The notes under the pieces are model-generated. The model was not told where the DNA came from. It saw only the letters and a list, made by a program, of their open reading frames with translations, and searched no databases. From positions 1-60,098 of the forward strand of contig CAYQYT010000014.1 of assembly GCA_964421815.1 (NCBI GenBank): DNA of 60,098 nucleotides. The letters run 5' to 3'. This DNA is from DTU089 sp964421815. GTDB lineage: Bacteria; Bacillota; Clostridia; Oscillospirales; Acutalibacteraceae. The stretch's first letter is position 1. The number at the start of each line of letters is the position of its first letter. Both the position numbers and the translations under genes were made by a program. Below, piece after piece: positions 9,082 to 18,657 of this stretch.

Positions 9082-11589
9082 ATGACGGACGAACAAAAAA
9101 CACCGAGAAAGTGGTCCCTTGAAGAAATAGACGAGTTACTTCAGGACAGCGGTATGCTTCCCAAAGAGGATGAACCGCTTACGGAAAGTGCCCCCGTTAA
9201 AAAAGCGGAGGCAATAAATCCGCGTCCTGTCAGAAACGAAGAAATAGACCATCACATTATTTCTGAAAAAATAGAGCGTTCCGAGGGCAAGGGAGAACCC
9301 CAGGTTTACGGCGCCTTTGTCAGCGACAAATACAGGGACAGATTTTTCAACAAGCCCATTCAGAATCTTGAAAAAACCGCAGAGCATAGGTTAGTACCCG
9401 AGGAGGAACAGAAATACGAGAGGGGCGGTTTTGTTAAACAGAAAAGCAGTTTTGAAAACACAGCCGATTTTTCTCCTGTTCCCACATTGGTTCCCGATGA
9501 TAAAGCAGGGGACGATGCGGTAACCGATAAAACTATGGTTTTCGGGAATGTTGAAAATAGTATTTCCGAGACAGAAAAAATGCAAGAAGCAAAAACCCGT
9601 ACTATCGGATTGCGTTCGTTAGCTGTTACGGACGGAAATGCTCATGACAGGGAACTCCCTGAGGAATCCGACGATTCGCAGTTGTCTTTTGAGGGTTTCC
9701 TTACGGCGGAGCCGGACATTGTTGACGAACGTGAGGTTGAAGAAGAACTAATTAAGAAAAGAAAGGAAAAGACGGGCAATTTTACCATAACAAGCGATAT
9801 TTCAGAACATGACAAAAAGGAACCTTCTAAAAGATACGGAACTGACGAGTACCGAACGGAAGATGATAAGTTTAAAGTAGCTTACTACCTGAAAAAGAAG
9901 AAGAACTCTGCTTTTGCAGGCTCGGTAGTTTCCTATGTTTGCTTTTGTGTATTGACGGCATTGTCCGTTCTTGCAAGGAGTTTTCCTGAAACAGAGAAAG
10001 TGGTTCTCATTACATCTTTGGTAATGTTTGTTTTATCATTTGCCGCTAATTTTGAGATTATTTCTGACGGTATTCGTTCCTTTAAAGGTTTTAAATTCGG
10101 TAAAAACTCCGGAACGGTTATTTGCCTTGCGGCAGGTTTATTGCAAAACTTTGTTTTCATTTTTACTTCCGCGAATCAATTCGAAAACGGTCTCGGTCTT
10201 TTTTCCGGTGCGGCGATTCTGCCTTTGGCATTTAACAGAACCGCGGAATATTTTGAATATAAAAGAATCACCGAAAACTTTGATTACATTTCAACAAACG
10301 AGATTTATTCCATCGGTAAAATTGAGAAAAAGCAAACGGCTTTTGAAATAGGCAGGGGATTGCTTTTGGATGACCCTACCATTTTAGCATCCCAAAAAAC
10401 AAGTTTTCCCAGAAGATTTATTGAACTTTCTCAAAAGTTTTACCCCTCGGACGATGTAAATAAACGGCTTGTACCCATAGGCTTCGGGGCTTCCGTGTTG
10501 GTGGGTGCGATAGCATTTTTTATTGAAAAAAATATCGCTTCTGCGGTAACTGCCTTTACTGCTGCTATATGTATAAGCACACCGTATTTTTCCTATCTTG
10601 TGGATTCCCTCATTATTTCCAAAATGTCAAAAAAACTTTTGGCAAAGGGCGGAATGATTGCAGGCTGGGACGCTTTTAAGGAGTGTAGCGGGGTAAATGC
10701 GGTCGCGGTAGATAGTGCCGACATATTTGACGAAAACGGCGGAAATGTTTTCGGTATCCATCCTTTTTACGACATTCAAATTGATGAGGCAATTTTATAC
10801 ACCGCATCCCTTCTTATAAAGTCGGGAGGACCTTTGGGAAATTTGTTTAAACGCATAATAGTGGGTGAAACTTCGCTTCTTCCCCCGGTGGACTCCCTTA
10901 CTTATGAAGATAAATTGGGTATTTCAGCTTGGATTTTTAACAGGAGAATCCTTGTGGGAAACAGCGAACTTTTGAAAAATCACAATGTTTCAATTCCCGA
11001 TGTGGCACTTGTGGAGCGACATCTGTGCGAGGGAAGATATCCCCTCTATCTTGCAATTGACGGTAAGGCGGCGGCAGTTTTCATTGTATCCTATGACATA
11101 AATAATGAAAATGCAAGGCTTCTCAAATCAATAGAAAAAAACTGTATTTCCCTGCTTGTGCGTTCGGACGACGCCAATATCACCGACGAAATGATTTCAA
11201 GCAAATTATCACTTCCCCAAAGCGGAGTTAAGGTTCTTTCTGCTGTTTCCGGAGATATTTATAAAAATTACTGTGCCGGTGTTACATCTGCGGCAGATGC
11301 ACTCTTAATACATGACGGTAAAGCACACTCCTACCTTTCGGCAATTAACACCGCTCTTTCTTTGGGTTCCGTAAAGCATATTCTAAATATTTTCCAAACC
11401 TGTGCCATGGGTGTCGGACTTGCCATTGTAGGCGCGTTGGCATTTGTGTCCGGAATATCGGAATTGGACTGCATTCAGCTTATAATTGTTCAAGGCTTTT
11501 TTACAGTATTTACGGCTTTTGCAATGACGGGCAGTCATATTGTATCAAACGGAAAAATCAAGAAGAAAAAATCTAAAAGAAAATTATAA
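9082..11589 (+). CDS. P-type ATPase-like membrane protein lacking the catalytic motifs
   Basis: The first 270 residues are charged and probably disordered. They are followed by paired membrane segments near residues 275-380 and 460-500, a large cytoplasmic region, and a final membrane pair near 765-815. That order follows P1B-type ATPases. In the cytoplasmic part I can align AVDSADIFDENGGNVFG with the phosphorylation segment, SGGPLGNLFKRIIV with the P1B S-x-x-P-L-x-x-A-I segment, RRILVGNSELL with the nucleotide domain and LYLAIDGKAAAVF with the post-hinge strand. DKTGT and TGD are both absent. It is a probable pseudo-ATPase. It starts at ATG 9082 with a weak site and directly follows the methyltransferase gene. 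Confidence 0.65.
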   Translation: MTDEQKTPRKWSLEEIDELLQDSGMLPKEDEPLTESAPVKKAEAINPRPVRNEEIDHHIISEKIERSEGKGEPQVYGAFVSDKYRDRFFNKPIQNLEKTAEHRLVPEEEQKYERGGFVKQKSSFENTADFSPVPTLVPDDKAGDDAVTDKTMVFGNVENSISETEKMQEAKTRTIGLRSLAVTDGNAHDRELPEESDDSQLSFEGFLTAEPDIVDEREVEEELIKKRKEKTGNFTITSDISEHDKKEPSKRYGTDEYRTEDDKFKVAYYLKKKKNSAFAGSVVSYVCFCVLTALSVLARSFPETEKVVLITSLVMFVLSFAANFEIISDGIRSFKGFKFGKNSGTVICLAAGLLQNFVFIFTSANQFENGLGLFSGAAILPLAFNRTAEYFEYKRITENFDYISTNEIYSIGKIEKKQTAFEIGRGLLLDDPTILASQKTSFPRRFIELSQKFYPSDDVNKRLVPIGFGASVLVGAIAFFIEKNIASAVTAFTAAICISTPYFSYLVDSLIISKMSKKLLAKGGMIAGWDAFKECSGVNAVAVDSADIFDENGGNVFGIHPFYDIQIDEAILYTASLLIKSGGPLGNLFKRIIVGETSLLPPVDSLTYEDKLGISAWIFNRRILVGNSELLKNHNVSIPDVALVERHLCEGRYPLYLAIDGKAAAVFIVSYDINNENARLLKSIEKNCISLLVRSDDANITDEMISSKLSLPQSGVKVLSAVSGDIYKNYCAGVTSAADALLIHDGKAHSYLSAINTALSLGSVKHILNIFQTCAMGVGLAIVGALAFVSGISELDCIQLIIVQGFFTVFTAFAMTGSHIVSNGKIKKKKSKRKL

Positions 11590-11727
11590 ATCGTCAACAT
11601 CCTGAACGGGAGTCTCATTGTCCAAAGGACAGCCCGTGTAGGAACCGTTAACATCGCTTTTGATTTTTTCGGTATCAAAGTTTTCAGTAGTTTTTAAAGC
11701 TTTTTTAGTCGGATTTTTATTTTCCAT
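11584..11727 (-). CDS. Small conserved-type protein, 47 aa
   Basis: This ORF starts at ATG 11727 with a GAGGTG site 6 nt upstream and encodes 47 residues. The acidic tail GSYTG...PVQDVDDL recalls short clostridial proteins of unknown function that end in PVQDADDL. Its stop overlaps the end of the preceding convergent gene by 6 nt. The ribosome binding site, the charged composition and the recognisable tail make it credible despite its size. The function is unknown. Confidence 0.65.
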   Translation of the reverse strand: MENKNPTKKALKTTENFDTEKIKSDVNGSYTGCPLDNETPVQDVDDL

Positions 11728-11785
11728 ATAAAACACCTCATACATATTATGTTGAGGTTTCAACAATATAAACGGAGGAATTATT

Positions 11786-12943
11786 ATGCAAAAAGTTAGG
11801 TTGGGCGTTATCGGTGTCGGTAATATGGGTTCAAGCCACATCAGGAATTCTTTGGAGGGCAAAATGCCGGAAATCGAGATCACAGCGGTTGCCGATATTA
11901 AACCCGAGCGTCTTGATTGGGCAAAGGAGCAACTTCCCCAAGTTAAAACCTTTGATAATGCATCCGCGCTGATGGATTCCGGAGAGGTTGATGCCATTCT
12001 TATTGCAACTCCCCACTATTTCCATCCCCCATACGTAATTGAGGCACTTCAAAAGGGGCTTCATGTAATGAGTGAAAAACCTGCGGGCGTTTATACAAAG
12101 CAGGTACGTGAAATGAATGAGGTTGCGGACAAAAGTGACAAAATTTTCGGTATTATGTTCAATCAAAGAACAAATTGCCTTTACAGAAAAGCACATGAAC
12201 TTGTACACAGCGGTAGGTTTGGTGAAATCAAGCGTGTAACCTGGATTATTACCGACTGGTACAGAACACAGGCGTACTATAATTCAGGCGGATGGCGTGC
12301 AACATGGTCCGGTGAAGGCGGCGGAGTTCTTCTTAACCAATGCCCCCACCAACTTGACCTTTGGCAATGGATATGCGGTATGCCCGAAAAAATTACAGCG
12401 GTATGCCACGAGGGTAAATGGCACGATATCGAGGTTGAGGACGATGTTATGATTTATGCCCAGTACCCCAACGGTGCAACAGGTACATTCATTACAACAA
12501 CGGGTGATTATCCGGGCACAAACCGTCTTGAGATTACCCTTGACAGAGCAAAACTTATCTGCGAGAACGGAAAACTTATTGTAAACGAACTTAACAAAAG
12601 TGTATCCGAATTCACTAAAAATTCAGAGCAGGGCTTCGGCAGTATTGAGTATGAAACCTACGAGGCGGAACTTGACGGAAGAAATGTTCAGCACTCCGAG
12701 GTTATGAATAAATTTGCCGCTGCAATTCTCAGAGGCGAGCCCCTTACAGCTAAAGGACAGGAAGGTATTAACGGACTTATGATTTCCAATGCCGCATTCC
12801 TTTCTTCTTGGCTGGGTAAAGCGGTTACACTTCCTGTTGACGAAGACCTTTTTTATGAAAAACTTCAGGAGAAAATTGCTAAATCAACTTTTGTTAAGGA
12901 AGTTAAAGAGGCTGTTAATGAAGATATGTCCTCTACCTATTGA
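11786..12943 (+). CDS. Gfo/Idh/MocA-family oxidoreductase
   Basis: This is an NAD(P)-dependent sugar or inositol-type dehydrogenase. The Rossmann dinucleotide motif GVIGVGNMGSSH is at residues 7-18. EKPAGVY near 97 contains the family's conserved EKP lysine, and the C-terminal beta-sheet domain follows. At 385 aa it is within the normal range. The start ATG at 11786 follows GGAGG. The substrate cannot be read from the sequence. It sits alone between the small minus-strand gene and a secreted protein, so it has no operon partner to inform it. Confidence 0.88.
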   Translation: MQKVRLGVIGVGNMGSSHIRNSLEGKMPEIEITAVADIKPERLDWAKEQLPQVKTFDNASALMDSGEVDAILIATPHYFHPPYVIEALQKGLHVMSEKPAGVYTKQVREMNEVADKSDKIFGIMFNQRTNCLYRKAHELVHSGRFGEIKRVTWIITDWYRTQAYYNSGGWRATWSGEGGGVLLNQCPHQLDLWQWICGMPEKITAVCHEGKWHDIEVEDDVMIYAQYPNGATGTFITTTGDYPGTNRLEITLDRAKLICENGKLIVNELNKSVSEFTKNSEQGFGSIEYETYEAELDGRNVQHSEVMNKFAAAILRGEPLTAKGQEGINGLMISNAAFLSSWLGKAVTLPVDEDLFYEKLQEKIAKSTFVKEVKEAVNEDMSSTY

Positions 12944-12973
12944 TTTATACAATTGATTTTAAGGCGGAAGATT

Positions 12974-14065
12974 ATGACAAAAAAGATTTTAAACATTTTT
13001 GTATGCACAATGGCGATATTGTGCCTGTTTTGCAGTACATTGACGGCTTTTGCGGAGACTGAAAGTGTTACTTATGAATTCAATATTGACCCCGAACTTC
13101 CAACAATTCAGGAGAGTACTGATTCTAAGGAAACAGAAGTTGAAAGTGACACCCCAAATACCACCGAAAAAGTTACACAAAAGCCGACAAAACCCCAAAC
13201 AACAAAGGATGAAAAAAATACCCAAAGCAATAACGGCAACAAGGTTAATGCTAATGTTCAGCAAGATAACACAATTTCAAGGGTAGAAACAACAAGGGAA
13301 GAAACGACAGAGGAAGAAACTACCGATAAACCTCTACCGGACGGAGCTTTCTATGTTTATCTTGAACCAAATAACGGGCAAAGACGTTTAAAAACAGTTA
13401 TGCTGAAAGCCGGGTATGTTCCCTCTCCCGATATACCCGTGAGGGACGGTTATGATTTTGACGGATGGTTTACTGATCCGGAATTCACAAAGCCTTGGGA
13501 TTTTTTAAAAGATAAAGCGTCAAAACAAATGACGATATACGCAAAGTGGTCGGCAAGCCCCAGTACGAAAGAGTATGAGATAAAAATTGAAGATGTGGCG
13601 GGAGGAAAACTGGAAGTTAATCCTCAAAAAGCCAGTGAAGGCGAGATTGTTGTTATAACCCCTATTCCCGACGAAGGTAAAAGACTTTTGCAGGGAAGCA
13701 TTATGATTAACGGAGAGTCCACTGATTTTTTGAGTTTTACAATGCCTAAAGGAAATGTTAAAATAACGGCTACCTTTGAGGATATTCCCGAAAACACGGC
13801 GGAAGAGAAAAAAATAAAATTACCTTTGATAGTTATTTTGGCGGCATTGGGTGCTATTATACTCGTTGCCATAATCATCAATGTTAAGAAAATCAAAAAA
13901 GCTAATGATGATTTAGATGATGAAGATTTATATTTTGATGCAGATGACGGAGATAAATGGATAGATAAATCCATTGTTGTCGAGGATGGTTTCAAGGAAG
14001 GTAAAAGAAGAGCCGGAAATACGGAGCACGATAACGGTTCAACCGAGACGGATGAAACAGATTGA
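12974..14065 (+). CDS. Cell-surface protein with InlB/Listeria-Bacteroides-type repeat
   Basis: A signal peptide (MTKKILNIFVCTMAILCLF...AFA) is followed by a Thr/Lys/Glu-rich linker (about residues 30-115). A Listeria-Bacteroides repeat domain follows, with FYVYLEPNNGQ...DGYDFDGWFTDPEFTKPWDF...TIYAKW. Next come a second beta domain (GGKLEVNPQKASEGE...VKITATF), a membrane anchor near 285-305 and an acidic cytoplasmic tail. ATG 12974 is preferred over an upstream TTG because AAGGCGGAAG lies just before it. It is exposed on the outer face of the membrane. The ligand is unknown. Confidence 0.8.
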   Translation: MTKKILNIFVCTMAILCLFCSTLTAFAETESVTYEFNIDPELPTIQESTDSKETEVESDTPNTTEKVTQKPTKPQTTKDEKNTQSNNGNKVNANVQQDNTISRVETTREETTEEETTDKPLPDGAFYVYLEPNNGQRRLKTVMLKAGYVPSPDIPVRDGYDFDGWFTDPEFTKPWDFLKDKASKQMTIYAKWSASPSTKEYEIKIEDVAGGKLEVNPQKASEGEIVVITPIPDEGKRLLQGSIMINGESTDFLSFTMPKGNVKITATFEDIPENTAEEKKIKLPLIVILAALGAIILVAIIINVKKIKKANDDLDDEDLYFDADDGDKWIDKSIVVEDGFKEGKRRAGNTEHDNGSTETDETD

Positions 14066-14081
14066 TGTGTTTCCGATGTAA

Positions 14082-14356
14082 TAGCCGAAAAGGGTCGAAC
14101 CCAATATGCCTATTAAATAAATCTTTGGCACATTCGACTGTTTTTCGTCTTGCCATACGTCAGTATGGCTTCACCGATAAAACCGCCGACTGCACTCAAA
14201 TCTTTATCTAATAGGTGCGAAGCAGTTTATAAATCGAGATTTTTGTTCTATCAAGGCAAAACTCGATGTAATACTGTCGTATTACGAGAGGTTTTAACGC
14301 AGATAGGGCGAAAATATCGCTTTATAAACCATATTGTGTTCGACTCTTTTCGGCTA
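14082..14356. repeat. 275-bp palindromic element with 27-bp terminal inverted repeats (MITE-like)
   Basis: The ends TAGCCGAAAAGGGTCGAAC... (14082-14108) and the reverse complement at 14330-14356 match at 25 of 27 positions. Both ends begin with TA. Inside are further nested inverted repeats (for example CCTATTA/TAATAGG, and a GTTTATAAA arm against TTTATAAAC) but no coding sequence. This is the look of a non-autonomous transposable element or a long structured repeat. It occupies most of the 404-nt gap between the surface protein and trmB. Confidence 0.65.
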
Positions 14357-14469
14357 TAGGCGAAACGTGTTCGCCGTTGTGTTATATAGCAGCGGCGAAC
14401 ATTGTTTTGTAAAAATGCAACAGAATTACAAAAAATCGCGAAATATCTTACGTTGAATAAGGTGCAAAA

Positions 14470-15111
14470 ATGAGAGTTCATAAGAAAAAATACGGTGCCC
14501 AAAGACTTGAGGCCTGCGGTGATATAGTTATTAAAGATTTAAAAACTCTTGGGGCAACTTCCCGGGAGATTTTCGGAAATGAAAAGCCCATAAGAATTGA
14601 AATCGGCTGTGGTAAGGGCGATTTTATTGTGGGTACGGCAGTTAAAGAGCCCCATGTGAATTTCCTTGCGATTGAACGGGTTTCGGATGTTCTTGTTACC
14701 GCGGCGGAAAAAGTTAAAAACTCGGGGCTTGAAAATGTTAAGGTTTGCTGTATTGATGCCAAGGAATTGGCAGAAATTTTTCCGGAAAAAAGTATAGACA
14801 GAATTTATCTTAATTTCTCCGACCCCTGGCCAAAATCACGCCACGAAAAACGCAGACTAACTTACAGGACATTTCTCGAAATATACAAGAAAATTCTGAA
14901 AGACGGCGGAGCCGTATTTTTCAAAACTGACAACAGAGGACTTTTTGATTTTTCTTTAGAAGAATTTAAGTCGTTCGGGATGAGAATTGAAAAGCTTACA
15001 TACGATTTGCATAATTCGGAATATGCGGACGGAAATGTTATGACAGAATATGAAAAACGCTTTTCAAGTATGGGTGTTCCCATAAACAGAGTGGAATGTT
15101 ACTTTGAGTAA
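14470..15111 (+). CDS. trmB: tRNA (guanine-N7-)-methyltransferase TrmB
   Basis: The enzyme methylates G46 in the tRNA variable loop using SAM. The SAM-binding motif EIGCGKGDF lies at residues 37-45, followed by the family signature FSDPWPKSRHEKRRLT near 117-132 and the conserved C-terminal TEYE (near residue 195). At 213 aa the length is normal. It has its own transcription unit, closed by a strong terminator hairpin at 15151. The ribosome binding site before ATG 14470 is weak (AAGGTG). Confidence 0.94.
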   Translation: MRVHKKKYGAQRLEACGDIVIKDLKTLGATSREIFGNEKPIRIEIGCGKGDFIVGTAVKEPHVNFLAIERVSDVLVTAAEKVKNSGLENVKVCCIDAKELAEIFPEKSIDRIYLNFSDPWPKSRHEKRRLTYRTFLEIYKKILKDGGAVFFKTDNRGLFDFSLEEFKSFGMRIEKLTYDLHNSEYADGNVMTEYEKRFSSMGVPINRVECYFE

Positions 15112-15150
15112 TAGCGGACTATTTATTTCCGCATATTTTTCCCTAATACT

Positions 15151-15194
15151 AAAAAGAGTGCTGTAAAAAACAAAAGTTTTACAGCACTCTTTTT
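15151..15194. terminator. Bidirectional terminator between trmB and the 136-aa membrane protein
   Basis: Arms AAAAAGAGTGCTGTAAAA and TTTTACAGCACTCTTTTT surround a short loop. With T-runs on both strands it serves the two convergent genes. Confidence 0.85.
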
Positions 15195-15262
15195 GGGATT
15201 TGATATCAGAGGAGCAATCATTTTACAGGATTACCGTGTTTCTTGCGGAATTGGTGTTTTTG

Positions 15263-15673
15263 TTATCTGGAAAGGAAAAAGCAGGTCCAAAGGGCGATTA
15301 CAAAAAATCCTTCCGCAGGAATGGCAAGTTTCGTGTAGGGGCATTTCCAACCTTTATCAACAAAGAGGAAAATTGTTCGTGTTACAAAAACCGTTGTTGC
15401 AAAGAAGAGACCGCCCACAAGGGAATAGACCGCGGTATGTAACGTAATTGCAAGATACAAGAGGAATGCACCTAAGGCAAAGGATATACCGCCGTAGTAA
15501 ACTCGGATTTCCGTTTTACCTGCGTTGTCAACGGGTTTGATCGAAAAACTTTCCGCATTTTTTAAGGGTTTTGCAATAAATACGATTGCCATACCCCAAA
15601 AGTAGCCGATAAGACACAGAACGGCAAATGCCGCCGGTGTATTTTCTGCCCAGATTTCTTTAAAAAGTTCCAT
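15263..15673 (-). CDS. Small integral membrane protein, DUF4345-like
   Basis: Translation is best taken from ATG 15673, which has a GGAGG site; longer frames would read through it. The 136-residue product has four likely membrane segments: AAFAVLCLIGYFWGMAIVF, GGISFALGAFLLYLAI, VYSLVGGLFFATTVFV and EGFFVIALWTCFFL. The spacing and the YYGG...ALG motif recall DUF4345, an unassigned four-helix family. It ends in a convergent arrangement with trmB. No function is known. Confidence 0.65.
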   Translation of the reverse strand: MELFKEIWAENTPAAFAVLCLIGYFWGMAIVFIAKPLKNAESFSIKPVDNAGKTEIRVYYGGISFALGAFLLYLAITLHTAVYSLVGGLFFATTVFVTRTIFLFVDKGWKCPYTKLAIPAEGFFVIALWTCFFLSR

Positions 15674-15787
15674 ATAATTACCTCCCAAGGTAAATATATC
15701 ATATATATTCACGAAAATCAATGTTGGTATAATTTAATATAATTTTGGAAAATTATAATCAAAAATACAAAACGGAGTGTTGATTCA

Positions 15788-17179
15788 ATGGAAATAAATA
15801 CACGTGTAAGACCTTTCGGAATAAAAGATAAACTGGGTTATTTGTTCGGTGATTTCGGGAATGATTTCACCTTTATTCTTTCGGCTTCATTTCTTATGAA
15901 GTTTTATACCGATGTAATGGGGGTTTCTCCCGCGGTAATAGGCTCCATAATGGCTATTGCCAGATTTGTAGATGCTTTCACCGATGTTACAATGGGGCGC
16001 ATCTGTGATAAAAGTAAAAGTACACCAAAGGGAAAGTTCCGCCCTTGGATTTTGAGAATGTGCGGTCCCGTTGCCATTTCTTCATTTTTGATGTATCAGT
16101 CATCCCTTGCAAATTTGCCCTATGCCGCAAAGGTTGTGTACCTTTTTGTAACATATATTTTATGGGGCTCGGTGTTCTACACTTCCGTTAATATTCCCTA
16201 CGGTTCAATGGCGTCAGCAATTTCCAACAAACCAGAGGACAGACAGTCCCTTTCGACCTATCGTACCATGGGCGGAATGTTGGCGGGGGCTTTTGTGACG
16301 GCAGTAATACCCCTTATTGTATATGACAAAGTTCAGGGTAAGGACGTTATGAACGGCGGTCGCTTTACCGTTGTTGCAGGGGTATGTTCCGTACTTGCCA
16401 TTGTTTGCTATCTGCTCTGCTACGGTTTAATCAGGGAGAGAGTCACCTTTAAAAGCGAACCGCAAAAACACGGGGATAACAATGTTTTCAGAATGTTGGG
16501 GAATGCGGTTAAGAACAGAGCATTGATTTCTATTATTGTTGCATCGGTGGTAATGCTTTTGGCACAACTTACGCTTCAGCAAATGACAAACTATATCTAC
16601 CCAAACTACTATGGCAACGCAAGTATGCAAAGTGTGTCAACCCTTGCGATGTCCGGGGGTATGATTGTTGCCGCATTTGTTGCAAAGCCATTGGCAAAAA
16701 AATTCGGCAAAGCGGAGGTAAGTGCCGTTTCCAATCTTGTTGCCGGTTTGGGTAGTTTGCTCCTTTACTTCCTGCGTCCGCAAAATGTTTGGGTATATAT
16801 TGCAATTCAGACGATTTGTTGGCTTGGATTGGGTGTGTTCTCAATGGTTTCCTGGGCACTCATAACCGATGTTATAGATTATTCGGAAATTAAAAACGGA
16901 ATTAGGGAGGACGGCTCCGTTTATGCTCTTTATTCCTTTGCAAGAAAGTTGGGGCAGGCGGCGGCATCGGGTGTAACCGGCGCACTTCTGACCGCCATCG
17001 GTTATTCCGAGGCAACGGCTTTTGACGAAAATGTTTTGGAAGGTATATTTGATATTTCTACCATTGTTCCCGCAGTGGGTTTCATTTTACTGGGGGCTGT
17101 TCTGTGGTTCTGGTATCCGCTTCATAAAAAACAGGTTGACGAAAACGTGGCAATATTGGAGAAAAAACATTCAAAATAA
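15788..17179 (+). CDS. GPH-family glycoside:cation symporter
   Basis: This is a twelve-helix major-facilitator transporter of the MelB/LacS-like glycoside-pentoside-hexuronide family. The N-terminus KDKLGYLFGDFGNDFTF and the FTDVTMGRICDKS...KFRPWI loop near residues 60-85 are the family signatures, including the cation-site aspartates. At 463 aa it lacks a LacS-type IIA domain. The ribosome binding site is GGAG before ATG 15788. With the AraC regulator, the second symporter and the beta-galactosidase it forms a sugar-use locus. Confidence 0.9.
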   Translation: MEINTRVRPFGIKDKLGYLFGDFGNDFTFILSASFLMKFYTDVMGVSPAVIGSIMAIARFVDAFTDVTMGRICDKSKSTPKGKFRPWILRMCGPVAISSFLMYQSSLANLPYAAKVVYLFVTYILWGSVFYTSVNIPYGSMASAISNKPEDRQSLSTYRTMGGMLAGAFVTAVIPLIVYDKVQGKDVMNGGRFTVVAGVCSVLAIVCYLLCYGLIRERVTFKSEPQKHGDNNVFRMLGNAVKNRALISIIVASVVMLLAQLTLQQMTNYIYPNYYGNASMQSVSTLAMSGGMIVAAFVAKPLAKKFGKAEVSAVSNLVAGLGSLLLYFLRPQNVWVYIAIQTICWLGLGVFSMVSWALITDVIDYSEIKNGIREDGSVYALYSFARKLGQAAASGVTGALLTAIGYSEATAFDENVLEGIFDISTIVPAVGFILLGAVLWFWYPLHKKQVDENVAILEKKHSK

Positions 17180-17233
17180 AACAGGCATATTATTCAATTC
17201 CATAATAAATAACGGAATCCTTTTGAGATTCCG

Positions 17234-18460
17234 TTATTTACTATATTCTTCTCTGTATTTTTTTGGGGTTAAACCGGTATATTTTTTAAATGTTTTTGTA
17301 AAATAGTTTACATCAAGCATGCCGCAGCGTTGGGCGATATTTTGAATTTGAATGTTGGTGGAAACAAGAAGGTCTTTTGCTCGGTCAATTCGCATTTTGT
17401 TTACATAATCCGTCAGGGTGCTGCCCGTTTCTTTTTTGAAAAGAGTTGACAGATAACTTGGGTTAATATTGAATAATTTTGCAAGGGTATTTAGGCCTAA
17501 ATCCGAGGATATATCGGATTCAATTTGAGTGATAACTTTTTGAATTAAAAGGGAGTAATTACGTTGGGAATGTTTGTTGACCAGGCGGCAGTATTTTTTT
17601 ACCATGTATTTGAGGAGTTCTCCACATTCCGCAACAGTTTGCTTTGATTCAATTTTTATAGCAAGTTCGGAGGAAACCGCATCAATGTGAACAGGGTGAA
17701 CCTTTCCTTGCTCCGCACCCTTTCGCAGTAAAGTATTTAAGATAATCAGATAGTTTTTGGTGTTTCTTAATGTGTCGGTGTTCCTTACTTCCAGAGAGTT
17801 TTCCGGTGTAATGTTTGTAAAAATCATTTCTGCTTTGTGGGAAAGTCCTTTGGATACTGCGTCAATAAGTTCGTTTTCTTTTGCATATCGCCTTTCCAAA
17901 AGCTGAATTGCCATAAAAGGCTCGTTTTCCTTTATGGTGTGACTGTTGGGTGGGAAAACGGGAATTTCAATTTCTTTTTCCATGTGTTTGTGAATGATTG
18001 TGAAGTTTTCAAGCCCTTTGAAAACAAGTTCACCGAAACAGTTCACAAGGGCGAGTACGGTGTCGTCATTGGGAAAATAAGGAACGGTGTTATAATACTT
18101 TTCAAGTTGTGCGCTGATATGTGGGGGGAGTACGCTTTCAACGGTTCTTTTGTTTATGGAGTTCTTTGTGATTAGTTCATTTGTATATGGACCCAATATA
18201 AGTATTGAGGGCTTATCCCTTTCGGGCAGGGGAATGAAAATATACTTGCACATAAATACATCCGAAACTACGGCTATTTCGTTTCCCGAAAAGACACAGT
18301 TTTCTCTGAAAAAAGAGAGGTATTCATTTTGAAGATTTAAAAGACGGCGAATACCCAAATCCATATCATCCGGCAGGTTTTCTCCGAAAACTAAAGTACC
18401 TCTGATTTTAAGACTGTCCATTGATTTAATAAAAAAATCAAGTTCCTTTTCATAAAACAT
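17234..18460 (-). CDS. AraC-family transcriptional regulator
   Basis: The C-terminal 100 residues carry two helix-turn-helix motifs (GLNTLAKLFNINPSYLSTLFKKE and QNIAQRCGMLDVNYFTKTFKK), ending in GLTPKKYREEY. The N-terminal 300 residues are a sensor region without recognisable metal or phosphoacceptor motifs and without membrane segments. It is divergent from the second symporter gene, sharing a 197-nt AT-rich control region, and convergent with the first. It most likely regulates both symporters and lacZ in response to a galactoside. ATG 18460 follows GGGAGG. Confidence 0.9.
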   Translation of the reverse strand: MFYEKELDFFIKSMDSLKIRGTLVFGENLPDDMDLGIRRLLNLQNEYLSFFRENCVFSGNEIAVVSDVFMCKYIFIPLPERDKPSILILGPYTNELITKNSINKRTVESVLPPHISAQLEKYYNTVPYFPNDDTVLALVNCFGELVFKGLENFTIIHKHMEKEIEIPVFPPNSHTIKENEPFMAIQLLERRYAKENELIDAVSKGLSHKAEMIFTNITPENSLEVRNTDTLRNTKNYLIILNTLLRKGAEQGKVHPVHIDAVSSELAIKIESKQTVAECGELLKYMVKKYCRLVNKHSQRNYSLLIQKVITQIESDISSDLGLNTLAKLFNINPSYLSTLFKKETGSTLTDYVNKMRIDRAKDLLVSTNIQIQNIAQRCGMLDVNYFTKTFKKYTGLTPKKYREEYSK

Positions 18461-18657
18461 ACAAACACCTCCCTTATATTATCGTATAATTTTTATGAAA
18501 ACTCAATAGTATGCAAAAAATAATACTAAAAAAAGCAAAAAAATTACTCACAGAAAATCAAGATTTATTATAGAATTATGTTGTCAAAAGATTTTGTGTA
18601 TTTTTTATAAAAAACATTGACAAAATCGGAAAAATATAGAAAAAGGAGCGAATCATA

